Assembly: GCA_025062195.1 (NCBI GenBank) | Contig: JANXAS010000004.1 | Coordinates: forward strand, 32,525-96,524 | DNA: 64,000 bases | Source: Armatimonadota bacterium | GTDB lineage: Bacteria; Armatimonadota; Fervidibacteria; Fervidibacterales; Thermosaccharophagaceae | Reading direction: 5' to 3' | Shown here: in pieces, positions 10,538 through 19,822 of the stretch | Layout of the letters: each line of letters opens with the position of its first letter | How positions within the stretch are numbered: position 1 is the stretch's first letter | Made by a program: the position numbers and the translations under genes | The notes under the pieces: generated by a model | Seen by the model: only the letters and a program-made list of their open reading frames with translations | What the model was told of the DNA's origin: nothing | Databases searched by the model: none

Positions 10538-11344
10538 ATGCAGTTTGGCGATGCGCTCATCAACGATATTGATGGCACCGAGGTGAAGGGCGGCAGAGTA
10601 GCTATTTGGTGGCTCGGGCAGAATTCGTTCGCCATAAAGTGTGCCAATGCTATAGTCTACACTGACCCATATCTTTCAAGCAGCCCTCATCGCCTAATCC
10701 CACCGCCACTAAACCCCGAGGAGATTAAGAACGCCGATATTGTCACATGCTCGCATGACCACTCAGATCACATTGACCCTTTAACGATACCGCACATTGC
10801 TGCAGCTTCCACGAAAGCAAAATTCATCATACCGAGGGCTGCACTGGGACGCCTGCTTAAGCTCGGTGTATCGGAGGATAGGCTCATACCAATGAATGAC
10901 GGTGACGAAGTAGAACTTCATGGTGTTCGCATATGGGCGGTGAAGGCGAGACACGAACGATTTGATGAACATCCAGAACATGGCTTTCCATACCTCAGTT
11001 ATTTGTTTGACATGTTAGGTGTGCGTATCTATCATGCCGGTGATGGCAAGCCTTATGAGGGCTTGGTAAGCACATTGAGAGGTTATATGCCCGCTATAAT
11101 GCTCATGCCAATAAATGGCAGGGATGGCGAACGCTACAGGCGCAACTGTATTGGAAATTTCACATTTCAAGAGGCTGGAGATATAGCTGCTGATGTGCGC
11201 GCTAAACTCGTAATACCTATGCACTGGGGCATGTTTGCCGACAACAATGAAGATGCCTCAAAGTTTGTTGACTATGTGACGGCGCGCTACACGGATTTGA
11301 GAGTCAAAGTGCTTGCTATAGGTGAGCGCTTACTCTTCCCATAA
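10538..11344 (+). CDS. UlaG-like metallo-beta-lactamase-fold hydrolase
   Basis: WWLGQNSFAIK, CSHDHSDHIDP (HxHxDH), YHAGDG, IPMHWGMF. Confidence 0.85.
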   Translation: MQFGDALINDIDGTEVKGGRVAIWWLGQNSFAIKCANAIVYTDPYLSSSPHRLIPPPLNPEEIKNADIVTCSHDHSDHIDPLTIPHIAAASTKAKFIIPRAALGRLLKLGVSEDRLIPMNDGDEVELHGVRIWAVKARHERFDEHPEHGFPYLSYLFDMLGVRIYHAGDGKPYEGLVSTLRGYMPAIMLMPINGRDGERYRRNCIGNFTFQEAGDIAADVRAKLVIPMHWGMFADNNEDASKFVDYVTARYTDLRVKVLAIGERLLFP

Positions 11345-11418
11345 AGGACAGGCGCACGGCATCGTCAGGCTTTGGCTGACGGTAGTTCATACCACAACTG
11401 AATCACGCTCTTGATTGG

Positions 11419-12978
11419 CTATGCGCAACAGCGATGCATATCATAGTTGGGTGCGCTTACAACCTTCCTATCAATCAACTCGGCAGCTGCAAGCAATGTG
11501 AGCCGAGCTATGCCGTGCAATTGAGCATAGCACTCCAGAAGCTCGTTATGCTCTCCCCTGACAAGCACCTGATGATGAAAACCTCTCAATCTGCGCACAT
11601 CAATCACATCGTCCAGTTTCACCGAAACAGAAGTTCGGCAGCCACCCCATGGTGGCGTGTCAATGTTCTCCACGACTGTTCCGGTGCCAAACATCAGGTT
11701 GCCGGGACCAAGGAAGCGCAGCACTGTTGCCCTTCGCTTCGCCCTCCAAAGGACTTGCATTGCTACACCGGTATTTGATTCTGAATGGCTTCGCAGCACG
11801 AATTCGGCTGGCTCGTCATAAAAGCTTGTCAAGCGCAATGGGCATGTGCAATGCGATGTGATTAGCGTTTGTCTCACAGTGTCAGGCACCGGGTTACCCA
11901 TAAAGCCGGGTCTGTCAAGCAGGTATTGGCATAGCATTAGCGTCAATGTTGCATCCCTATCGGCTTCGCAGCCCGCTTGGAAGCCCTCATCACGAAGGTG
12001 TGTGAATGCCAAGCACGGTGGTGGGACTTGCCTGTTGGCAACAAGTGGTAGGCAATCTGTTGCGACTGCATCGGCATCATATGCTGCCATAATGTTGCGG
12101 TGCGCAAAGTAAGTTCGGGCAGCGTGAATGATATCCTCTTCCTTTGGCTCTACTATCTTGCGAGCCGTTCGCTTGTATCTTGAGGCGAGCTCACGCACAA
12201 GCTTGTCATCAGGCGAAACTTTGTTGAACTCCTCAACATAACGCTTGACCGGAACTACGACGACTTCAGTGCCAACCAGCTCAACTTTTGTTGTTTCTTC
12301 CTTGTCGCCACGAATGATTGCCAACCGGCTATTGCTCATAAGCTTACCGGCTTTGATTGCTTTAAATGCTCGCCTTATGCCTTCAAGGTCAATTGATGAT
12401 ACATACCAGACCTTTGGCTGCCCAGAATAGGCATGCATTGGTCCGATAAATGAGGTTCCAACAGGTGAGTAGATAATTGTCCTAATGCCAGTTCCAACAA
12501 ATAGCTTAACTAAGTCCCAAAGATATATGTGGTGTAGGACAACAAGGAAAGCATCGGGTGGATCGGCTTTAAGTCTCTCAATGAGTGCCTTTGCCTCATC
12601 GGCATTGGGAATGAACTTTGGCTCAACGAACAGGTTAACACCAATCTCTTTGGCGATGTTTCTAAATTCAATAGTCAGTTCGCTCTCACGCTGCTCAACT
12701 GGATATGCTGCTCCCGGCCAACCCATCCACCAAGGTGTTGGCAAGCGAACAAATACGGCATTAATTGTTGGGGAAGGCTTCAGCGACTGCCGTTTCAATC
12801 CCTCAGGCAATGCCTCACCTGAAAATGCTTTTGAGAACGGATGCAAAGATGATGCAGCTGTGCACAACCCAATGGCGCACATGCTGCCAATAAACTGCCT
12901 TCTGCTCATACGACCGTCACAGGGCAATAGCGCCTCAAATTCTTTTAACCCTTCATGCCTATTAGCAGCCATCCCCAT
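11419..12978 (-). CDS. Tat-signal sugar isomerase-like protein (L-fucose/arabinose isomerase-like)
   Basis: MSRRQFIGSMCAIGLCTAASS Tat leader; C-terminal DAVATDCLPLV...PCLAFTHLRDEGFQAGCEADRDATLTLML...HCTCPLRL pattern of FucI/AraA-like proteins. Confidence 0.6.
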   Translation of the reverse strand: MGMAANRHEGLKEFEALLPCDGRMSRRQFIGSMCAIGLCTAASSLHPFSKAFSGEALPEGLKRQSLKPSPTINAVFVRLPTPWWMGWPGAAYPVEQRESELTIEFRNIAKEIGVNLFVEPKFIPNADEAKALIERLKADPPDAFLVVLHHIYLWDLVKLFVGTGIRTIIYSPVGTSFIGPMHAYSGQPKVWYVSSIDLEGIRRAFKAIKAGKLMSNSRLAIIRGDKEETTKVELVGTEVVVVPVKRYVEEFNKVSPDDKLVRELASRYKRTARKIVEPKEEDIIHAARTYFAHRNIMAAYDADAVATDCLPLVANRQVPPPCLAFTHLRDEGFQAGCEADRDATLTLMLCQYLLDRPGFMGNPVPDTVRQTLITSHCTCPLRLTSFYDEPAEFVLRSHSESNTGVAMQVLWRAKRRATVLRFLGPGNLMFGTGTVVENIDTPPWGGCRTSVSVKLDDVIDVRRLRGFHHQVLVRGEHNELLECYAQLHGIARLTLLAAAELIDRKVVSAPNYDMHRCCA

Positions 12979-13130
12979 CACCATCCCTGTGCATGAGTTG
13001 TGTTTGTCAAAAGTTAACTTATAGCACATGAGTTGGATGGGTGTAAGTCGTGATTTAATGCCACCATCCTTTACAGCCCTGCATTAAAAGTTTATTTTCT
13101 TCTGTTGGCGGATGCAGAACGGTCTGGCAG

Positions 13131-15391
13131 GTGATTCTCATGATGGTGTTTCTTTCGTTCATCTTCATGGCAGCATTTATGGTTTCAACAGCTTTCGGGC
13201 TTGACATAGTGCGAGATGGCAAACCGGTGGCTCAAGTTGTTGTTTCGCCTCTGCCAACTGACACAGAGCCTCGCAGGGGTTTCCAACCGGATGATGCAAT
13301 GGCTGCAAAAGTTTTGGTTGATTGGGTTAGTAAGATGACCGATGCACAACTGCCCATTACTGCTGCGCCCACAGATGGACGCCCTGCCATCTACATTGGC
13401 GAAGCTGCAGTTAAGGCGGGACTAAAATTGAACGATATACAAAGTCCGACAAATGAGGGATTACGCATAGTTGTGATTGGTCAGAAGGCTTTGATCGGCG
13501 GACAATCGGGAGTAGCCACAGTGAGGGCAGTTTGCCGTTTCCTTGAAGTCATCGGTTGCCGCTACCTTATGGAAGGCCCTTTGGGGGAAGTGTATCCGCG
13601 CCTTAAAACTCTACACCTGAGGGACTTTTCGCTGACGGAGAAGCCAGCTCTCCTTTCACGAAGGATTTGGGGTTCTCAATGGGCAGGCGAGACACTTTGG
13701 AAGATTTGGAATGGTGCTGGTGGGTTAAGTTTGGAGACGGGGCACTCGTGGGGTAGATACATACCTCAAAGCCTATTCCATGAGCACCCAGAATATTTTC
13801 GGATGAATGCTGATGGTCAGAGGGTTCCAAGCGAGTGGCTCTGCACATCCAATATGGATTTAAGGGCGTTATTTTCCCAAAGGGTTATAGAGGCTATACG
13901 AAAGGGGCGAATTTATCCATCCATATCGCCACCAGATGGGACAGCATACTGTCAATGCCCAAGCTGCAAGGCTCAGGACAACCCAAATGCAATTGAGCCC
14001 TCCTCGGGGGCTGTGAGCATGACTGACAGATTTGTTGACTTCTTCAATTACATTGCTCAAAGGGTCGCTGAAGAGTTCCCGCACTCCATCCTCAACTTCT
14101 ACTGCTATGCTGATTACACTCAACCTCCAGCAGCCCATTTAAACTCGCTTCAAACCTCTGCCCATGGCTGGCTCCAATTCGCTATTGCCGCTTCCACCGC
14201 ATTGGAAGCCCAAACTGCCCACCGAATCAACAATTAGCCGAAGCAATTGAGGGATGGTCAAAAGTGGCAAAGCAAATGGGCTATCGGGCTTACAACTACA
14301 ATCTCGCTGAGTGCACTGTCCCATTCTCAAAGCTCTCCGTTTGGAGCCACGACATACCTTACCTGTATCGCAAAAATCTTATTGGCATCAGCATTGAGAC
14401 ACTCCCGGCATGGCACATCTATGGACCTCACATCTATCTCAGCATTCGTCTCTCCTATCAACCTGAAGCCGATGCCAATGCGCTTATGGACGATTACTTC
14501 ACCAAGTTCTACGGTGATAAAGCCGGTCAAGCCATGAAGGAATATTGGCTCACGATTGATGAAGCCTTTGCCAAGATGAGGTGTCACTCAGGGAGCTTCT
14601 TCGCATTGCATTTGGCATATACTCCCGATGTTGTAAGTCGCTGTCAAGCCCTTTTGGAAAGGGCAAAGGAGTTGGCTCAGGGTGTTCCAGTTTACTTGGC
14701 GAGAATAACGATGGCTGAAGAGGGTTTCCAGAACGCCGTTCAGTATCTTCAGCTGCGAGATGCTATCAATCAAGGTGAATTTGCAAGCGCAAAAACAATT
14801 TATGAGAAATTGCTTGAGCGTGCCAAAGCCCAAGTTAAAGCTGGCTATGGCAGCCAATACACTGTCACATACCTTCAGCGCTTCCTTGGTGGGATAGTGG
14901 ATAGAGGCGCAGCAGCTACTGCGCCGCCACGCCGTCTGCTGCAAGTGCTTTCTGATGTATGGCGCTTCACATGGGATGAAAGAGGTGAAGGATTGCAATT
15001 GGGCTATCACTTGCCTCAGACTGATGACTCAAGATGGCTTCAAGTAGCCACCTACAGCAAAACGCTGGATGCGCAAGGGTTGCCCGACAAGAAGACAATA
15101 CTTTGGTATCGCACAAGCTTTCGCTTACCTCAAGATTACCAGCGCCTATACCAACGCCTCTTCCTTTTCTTCGCCGAAGTGGATGGAACGGCAACAGTGT
15201 ATCTCAATGGTCATCAAATTGGAGAGCAAAAGGAAAGGCGAGTGCCGTTTGAAGTTGACATCACGGATGGCGCCAAAGCAGGTGATAACCTTTTAGCAGT
15301 GCGTGTGGATCATTCAAGGATTACCGAACTCTTCCTTGGCGGCATCATTAGACCAGTGTTGCTCATTGCTGTAGAGCGTGAGGCAAGGTGA
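13131..15391 (+). pseudogene. DUF4838 domain protein with C-terminal GH2-type sugar-binding domain, split by a -1 frameshift near 14138-14144 (pseudogene, sequencing indel or programmed frameshift)
   Basis: ORF 13131-14237 (signal peptide, DUF4838-like) and ORF 14264-15391 are one gene; the frame upstream of 14264 reads LAPIRYCRFHRIGSPNCPPNQQLAEAIEGWSKVAKQMGYRAYNYNLAE, continuous with the DUF4838 region. Confidence 0.8.
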
Positions 15392-15454
15392 GAAAACAAG
15401 CCGAAGTATAACTCACGCTGTCGTCAAGGCTGGCGCCGCCCCAACTGTGGTTTG

Positions 15455-15735
15455 GAAAGGCAAAGTCCTCACCGAACTTGGAGGGCGAAGTTCCTGCCAG
15501 ACTTGTGAGAGTGAGGCTCCCACAAAATTGTGAAGGTAAGGCTCACACAGAAGTTTATGAGGGTGAGGTTCGCACAAAACTGTGAAAGAAAGGCTCACAC
15601 AAAATTTGCGGGGGTAAGCTCACGCAAAATTTGTGAGGATGAGGTTCACACAAAACTTGCGAGGGCGAGGCTTACACAAAACTGTGAGGTTGAGGCTCTC
15701 GCAAAACTGCGAGGGTAAGCTCACGCAAAAGTTGT
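15455..15735. repeat. Degenerate tandem repeat, ~25-27 bp unit, 11 units
   Basis: Units such as gaaggtaaggctcacacagaagtttat, gagggtgaggttcgcacaaaactgt, gaaagaaaggctcacacaaaatttgc, gaggatgaggttcacacaaaacttgc, gagggcgaggcttacacaaaactgt. Confidence 0.85.
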
Positions 15736-16383
15736 GTGCAGTTGCAAAGCCGGTAGCGAATGGCACTCTAAGTGTATTGCGAATGGCAAGCGCATACCGG
15801 AAGACCTCGTTTAGTGAGCGCTCCCTTGCACCGCTTGATTCGCTCATGGTTGTCCATTCAAACACTTCACAGCATGGAAGCGTTTGCGAGAATATACGAG
15901 AATATACGAGAATATACGAGAATATACTCAAGCTTGCTCTCTCGCCCCGCTTCAAACTTATTTGAGGTGTCTCGCAAAGGAGATGTTGAGCAGCTTCAAT
16001 TGCGGGTATTTCAGTTTCAACTGGCGTCTCTTCAACACCTATAAGCGGCGAAACTAAAGCTGTCAGACGACAGTGGTATGTGAAGCTGGGAACGCCAATT
16101 GCGAGGAACAACTTTGCTTCCTTTAGCTGCGCCAACTGGTTATCAATCGCTGCCACAATTTCAACCTTAGCTTGCTTTGGCGGGCGCTTCTCAATGACAA
16201 TACGATATGTGGCGTTCCAAGTAGACCTTCCTCAAGCGCCGCAATGCCAAGCTTAATTTGCTTCCCGTCCTTAACACCATCAAGGACTATAGCCAGCCGC
16301 CTTTGTGTGGAGGTTATTTTATCAGCCTTCTTCAAGTTTGCCGGCTCTACGAACTCCAGATGCTTAATTTGATCTTTGCGCAT
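15736..16383 (-). pseudogene. Decayed DUF4139-like gene (at least one frameshift)
   Basis: Minus-strand pieces ...KITSTQRRLAIVLDGVKDGKQIKLGIAALEEGLLG / NATYRIVIEKRPPKQAKVEIVAAIDNQLAQLKEAKLFLAIGVPSFTY / EVFEWTTMS...NEVFRYALAIRNTLRVPFATGFAT lie in different frames. Confidence 0.5.
15888..15927. repeat. Perfect 10-bp tandem repeat, (gagaatatac)x4
   Basis: Four identical consecutive copies. Confidence 0.97.
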
Positions 16384-16870
16384 AACAGCTGTCGTATCAT
16401 TCCCTATGGCAATGTAAGTTGTGCGTGGGCTTTTTTCACCGTTTTAAGTGTTACCGATAGGTCTTAATGCATTGGGACAACAATATGCAACGTCCCATAA
16501 AGGTGTTGGCCATACTTAGTGGTGATGCTCACCTTCTTTTCCCTCGTTGTGCTTGAGCAATTCGTAAAGGTCATTTGGAGCGCGCTCAAGCTTTCTTTTC
16601 ACCCCTCCTTTGCGATGTGGTTTTGCGTTTGGGCTGTCCTAAACATAAGTTCTATAGCGACATTGACATGTTCACCGTGTAGACAGTTGAGAAATCGTCA
16701 CCGCTCCAAATACCGTAAAGTTTAGGTGTTCAGGAGCAGTTGGATAAACTTTGCGGTTGCTATGCGGCATATTCATTCTGTGATTATGGCGATTGTATTC
16801 GTTACCTTAAGCAACCCGCCGGGTGAGTTTGCCAGCCGCAGCATCAAAGTTGACTGGTGTGGTGGAGGTA

Positions 16871-17224
16871 ATGGAGATGGCACGAGGATGCATCTTCTGT
16901 GACATCGCGAGCGGCAAAGTCCAGAGCCGAATAGCTTATGAGGATGAGGATGTGATTGCCTTCCACGACATTAACCCGCAGGCACCGATTCATATCCTCA
17001 TCATACCGAAAAAACACATAGCTAACTTGAACGAGACAAGCGATGATGACCTAAAGCTGCTCAGCAAACTGCTCCTTGTGGCGCGTGACATAGCAAAGAA
17101 AGAAGGCGTCAGCGAAAGGGGTTACCGAATTGTCCTCAACACGAACAGGGAAGCTGGGCAATCTGTCTTCCATATTCATTTTCATTTGCTTGGCGGACGC
17201 CCATTCGGTTGGCCACCGGGCTAA
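16871..17224 (+). CDS. HIT (histidine triad) family protein
   Basis: CIFCDIASGKVQSRIAYEDEDVIAFHDINPQAPIHILIIPKKHI ... QSVFHIHFHLLGGR. Confidence 0.93.
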   Translation: MEMARGCIFCDIASGKVQSRIAYEDEDVIAFHDINPQAPIHILIIPKKHIANLNETSDDDLKLLSKLLLVARDIAKKEGVSERGYRIVLNTNREAGQSVFHIHFHLLGGRPFGWPPG

Positions 17225-17369
17225 GCGAGCCAACGATTGGCGATTCGCATTGCGCGCATAAAATGCGCAAATGGGCAGGTTATCATCCGGCTGGCTCGCA
17301 GCACCTGTGCGCTGTTAACGAACCTTTGATGCTCACCCATGCGGCATATAAAGCTGCCGACTTTACGAT

Positions 17370-18317
17370 TTGAATTCCTCGGGGGTGATGGCGATGCGGC
17401 GATGGGGATTTATGCTTATGAGTGTGCTATTAACTTCGTGCATGCTCGGTTCTGCCCAGCCATTGCATCATTATGCTTTTGCAGCCGATAGGGTAGCGTT
17501 AAAAATCGCTGTTGCTTATGTTGATGACAGAACTGGTTACCCAGATAAAGCACTTGCTGATGTGGCGCAATTTATGCTCACACAGGCGTTGCGAGAGATT
17601 GAGGGATTTGAAGTCATTTCAGTTGACCTCATCAGAGATGCTATGACTGCGTTGAAACTTCGCCCGCCGCTTACTGATATTGAGATGTGTAAACTTGCCA
17701 ATGAGTTGAAGGTTGACTGGGTAATACGAGCGGCTCTTGAGCAAGCAACCTTGGACAAAAGGACAAACGCAGTTTCTGTCCCGATGATGGCAGAGGCGGT
17801 CAGTAGAGATTTGGAAGTGATTATCAGCCGGGCAAGTGCGGTCGGCACCTACACAGCAAAGGGTGATTTAGCTAATCCGCTCGTGCTGTATACTGCGCTC
17901 GTCAACGCAATCAACAACTCATGTTCGCATGCTGCTGGGCAGCTTGAATACTCCGCCAAGGTCAAGGGTATCCTCTTGCTCCCACCAATGAATAACTTCA
18001 TACGCACAAACATTGGCATTCATCAGGGCTTAAAAGTTGGCGCTAAATTGCTTGTGGTTAGTCATGGCAGACCTGTGGCGTGGGCAAAAGTTGTGGATGT
18101 GAATGACGATGATTGCCAGGCTGAACTCATGCAAGTTGTGCTCGGAAAAAGACTTGAACCAAATATGAAGGTGTTCGTCATCAGCAATCCCGCCGCACAT
18201 GAGGCGCCAACTTATGCGGAACGCATTGAGAGAGAGTTGAGGAGGGCGACAAGAGAATTGTTCATCGCTATAGTCATAACATTTGGCGCTCTCATTGCCA
18301 CTGATGTGATCAAGTGA
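17370..18317 (+). CDS. Hypothetical secreted/envelope protein
   Basis: Long ORF, N-terminal signal-like MRRWGFMLMSVLLTSCMLGSAQ, hydrophobic C-terminal segment LFIAIVITFGALIATDVIK. Confidence 0.7.
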   Translation: MNSSGVMAMRRWGFMLMSVLLTSCMLGSAQPLHHYAFAADRVALKIAVAYVDDRTGYPDKALADVAQFMLTQALREIEGFEVISVDLIRDAMTALKLRPPLTDIEMCKLANELKVDWVIRAALEQATLDKRTNAVSVPMMAEAVSRDLEVIISRASAVGTYTAKGDLANPLVLYTALVNAINNSCSHAAGQLEYSAKVKGILLLPPMNNFIRTNIGIHQGLKVGAKLLVVSHGRPVAWAKVVDVNDDDCQAELMQVVLGKRLEPNMKVFVISNPAAHEAPTYAERIERELRRATRELFIAIVITFGALIATDVIK

Positions 18318-18474
18318 GATGGTGGTGGGCATTTAGCGGAATTGCGCCCTTACAAGATGCGCATGTAACCTTGCGAGGGTTGACCATCAGCGTGATGTTG
18401 ATTGATGTTGATGAGGCTGATGAAATAATAGGGGCACATCTGTATTCCCTCTCACATCGCTGCACCTCATTAGG

Positions 18475-19644
18475 TCATGCCCAAACTCCGGGTATGCTCT
18501 CGCCGCAGAATTTGCACTTACCTTTGTTAATGTTGTTTTCAGCTATTCCAATGTAGCCAACGCGCTTCACGAGCAAGCGGTTGCATCTTGTGCAATAGGT
18601 GTTTTCTCCATCATGCCCAGGCACATTGCCTATGTATGCAAATTTGACCCCGCATTCCATCGCTATCTGACGGCAACGCTCAAGCGTCTTAACAGGCGTT
18701 GGTGGCAAGTTGCGCAGCCGATATGCTGGATGGAACCGAAGGAAGTGCATGGGCACATCTTTCCCCACATTTTTAACAACCCATTCGCACATGCGCTTTA
18801 TCTCACTTGAGCTGTCATTCATTGTTGGGACAATGAGCACGACGAGCTCCATGAATGTGCCGTATTGGCGGACAAGCTCTATAGCCCTAAGCACTGGTTT
18901 TAGGCTTCCACCAACGATCGTCCGATAGAATTCCTCGTTGAAAGCTTTCAGGTCAATCCGTATGCAGTCAAACAACGGGCACAGTTCCTTTAACGGTGCA
19001 TCGTCAATGTATGCGGCGGTGACCATAAGGTTTTTAAGCTTGCGCTCTTTGGCAATTTTGGCGGTGTCAAGTGTGTATTCAAAGAAGATGACGGGTTCGG
19101 TGAATGTATATGCTATTGCGTCACATTCAAGCTCCAATGCAAGTTCCACAACCTTGTTCGGTGGCAGGTCATAGTTTGTTGTCTGCTCAGGACCAACTTG
19201 GCTTATCTGCCAGTTCTGACAATACAGGCAGCGCAGGTTGCATCCGGCAGTCGCTATACCGAGGCAACGCATCCCCGGCACAACATGAAATATAGGTGTC
19301 TGTTCAACTGGGTGGTATGAGACAGCACATGCCAACCCATAAACCTTTGTATAGAGTTTTCGGTCGTAGCAAACACGCATCCTGCAAGCTCCGGTTTGAC
19401 CATCATCAATCATGCAGAACTTCGGGCACAATGTGCATTGCACCTGCTTTCCAACCGGGCGCCAATAGCGAGCCAAATGATGTTGTATGCCCTTTGCCCT
19501 CGGCAGGTCAGTTATGTCCTTAACGGTTATTTCTTTGCCCCTGTAGATTGGTGCGCCCGCTTCAGCATTTAAAGCGCATGCCCCGCACAGTGCACAGCCA
19601 ATCAGTGAGCTTATGAATTGGCGTCTCGTCATATCATGGCGCAT
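18475..19644 (-). CDS. AmmeMemoRadiSam-type radical SAM protein with Tat leader
   Basis: CTLCPKFCMIDDGQTGACRMR; CNLRCLYCQNWQIS (CxxxCxxC); DAIAYTFTEPVIFFEY; C-terminal CTRCNRLLVKR...CKFCGESIPG; N-terminal MTRRQFISSLIGCALCGACALNAEA. Confidence 0.88.
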   Translation of the reverse strand: MRHDMTRRQFISSLIGCALCGACALNAEAGAPIYRGKEITVKDITDLPRAKGIQHHLARYWRPVGKQVQCTLCPKFCMIDDGQTGACRMRVCYDRKLYTKVYGLACAVSYHPVEQTPIFHVVPGMRCLGIATAGCNLRCLYCQNWQISQVGPEQTTNYDLPPNKVVELALELECDAIAYTFTEPVIFFEYTLDTAKIAKERKLKNLMVTAAYIDDAPLKELCPLFDCIRIDLKAFNEEFYRTIVGGSLKPVLRAIELVRQYGTFMELVVLIVPTMNDSSSEIKRMCEWVVKNVGKDVPMHFLRFHPAYRLRNLPPTPVKTLERCRQIAMECGVKFAYIGNVPGHDGENTYCTRCNRLLVKRVGYIGIAENNINKGKCKFCGESIPGVWA

Positions 19645-19822
19645 ATGACTGTCACACCCTATCGTGAGGCTTAGTTAGGTCCTTCAATTTGCAGCAGAAG
19701 TTATGTAACTGAATATAAGGGCAGCTTTGCGCTGCACGCATCGTTAGTTTCGTCTTCGCCTTTTCAGGTGACATGACTCGCCAATACAAGACGACACCAA
19801 CTGCGCAACTCTTTTTTGTGGT

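Noticed and set aside
11364-11384. CGTCAG-gctttgg-CTGACG hairpin after the UlaG-like gene, considered as terminator
   Set aside because: No downstream T-tract and a 7-nt loop with partial pairing; cannot be called a rho-independent terminator
15530-15718. ORF translating the tandem array (MKVRLTQKFMRVRFAQNCERKAHTKF...)
   Set aside because: Array unit length varies between 25 and 27 bp, so coding phase is not kept; ORF is a by-product of the repeat
15455-15735. Possible CRISPR array
   Set aside because: Units are contiguous and degenerate with no unique spacers, and no cas genes are present
16500-16770. Minus-strand coding-like fragments as an intact gene
   Set aside because: Several stops and frame changes; no single frame supports a protein, so only mentioned as possible decay
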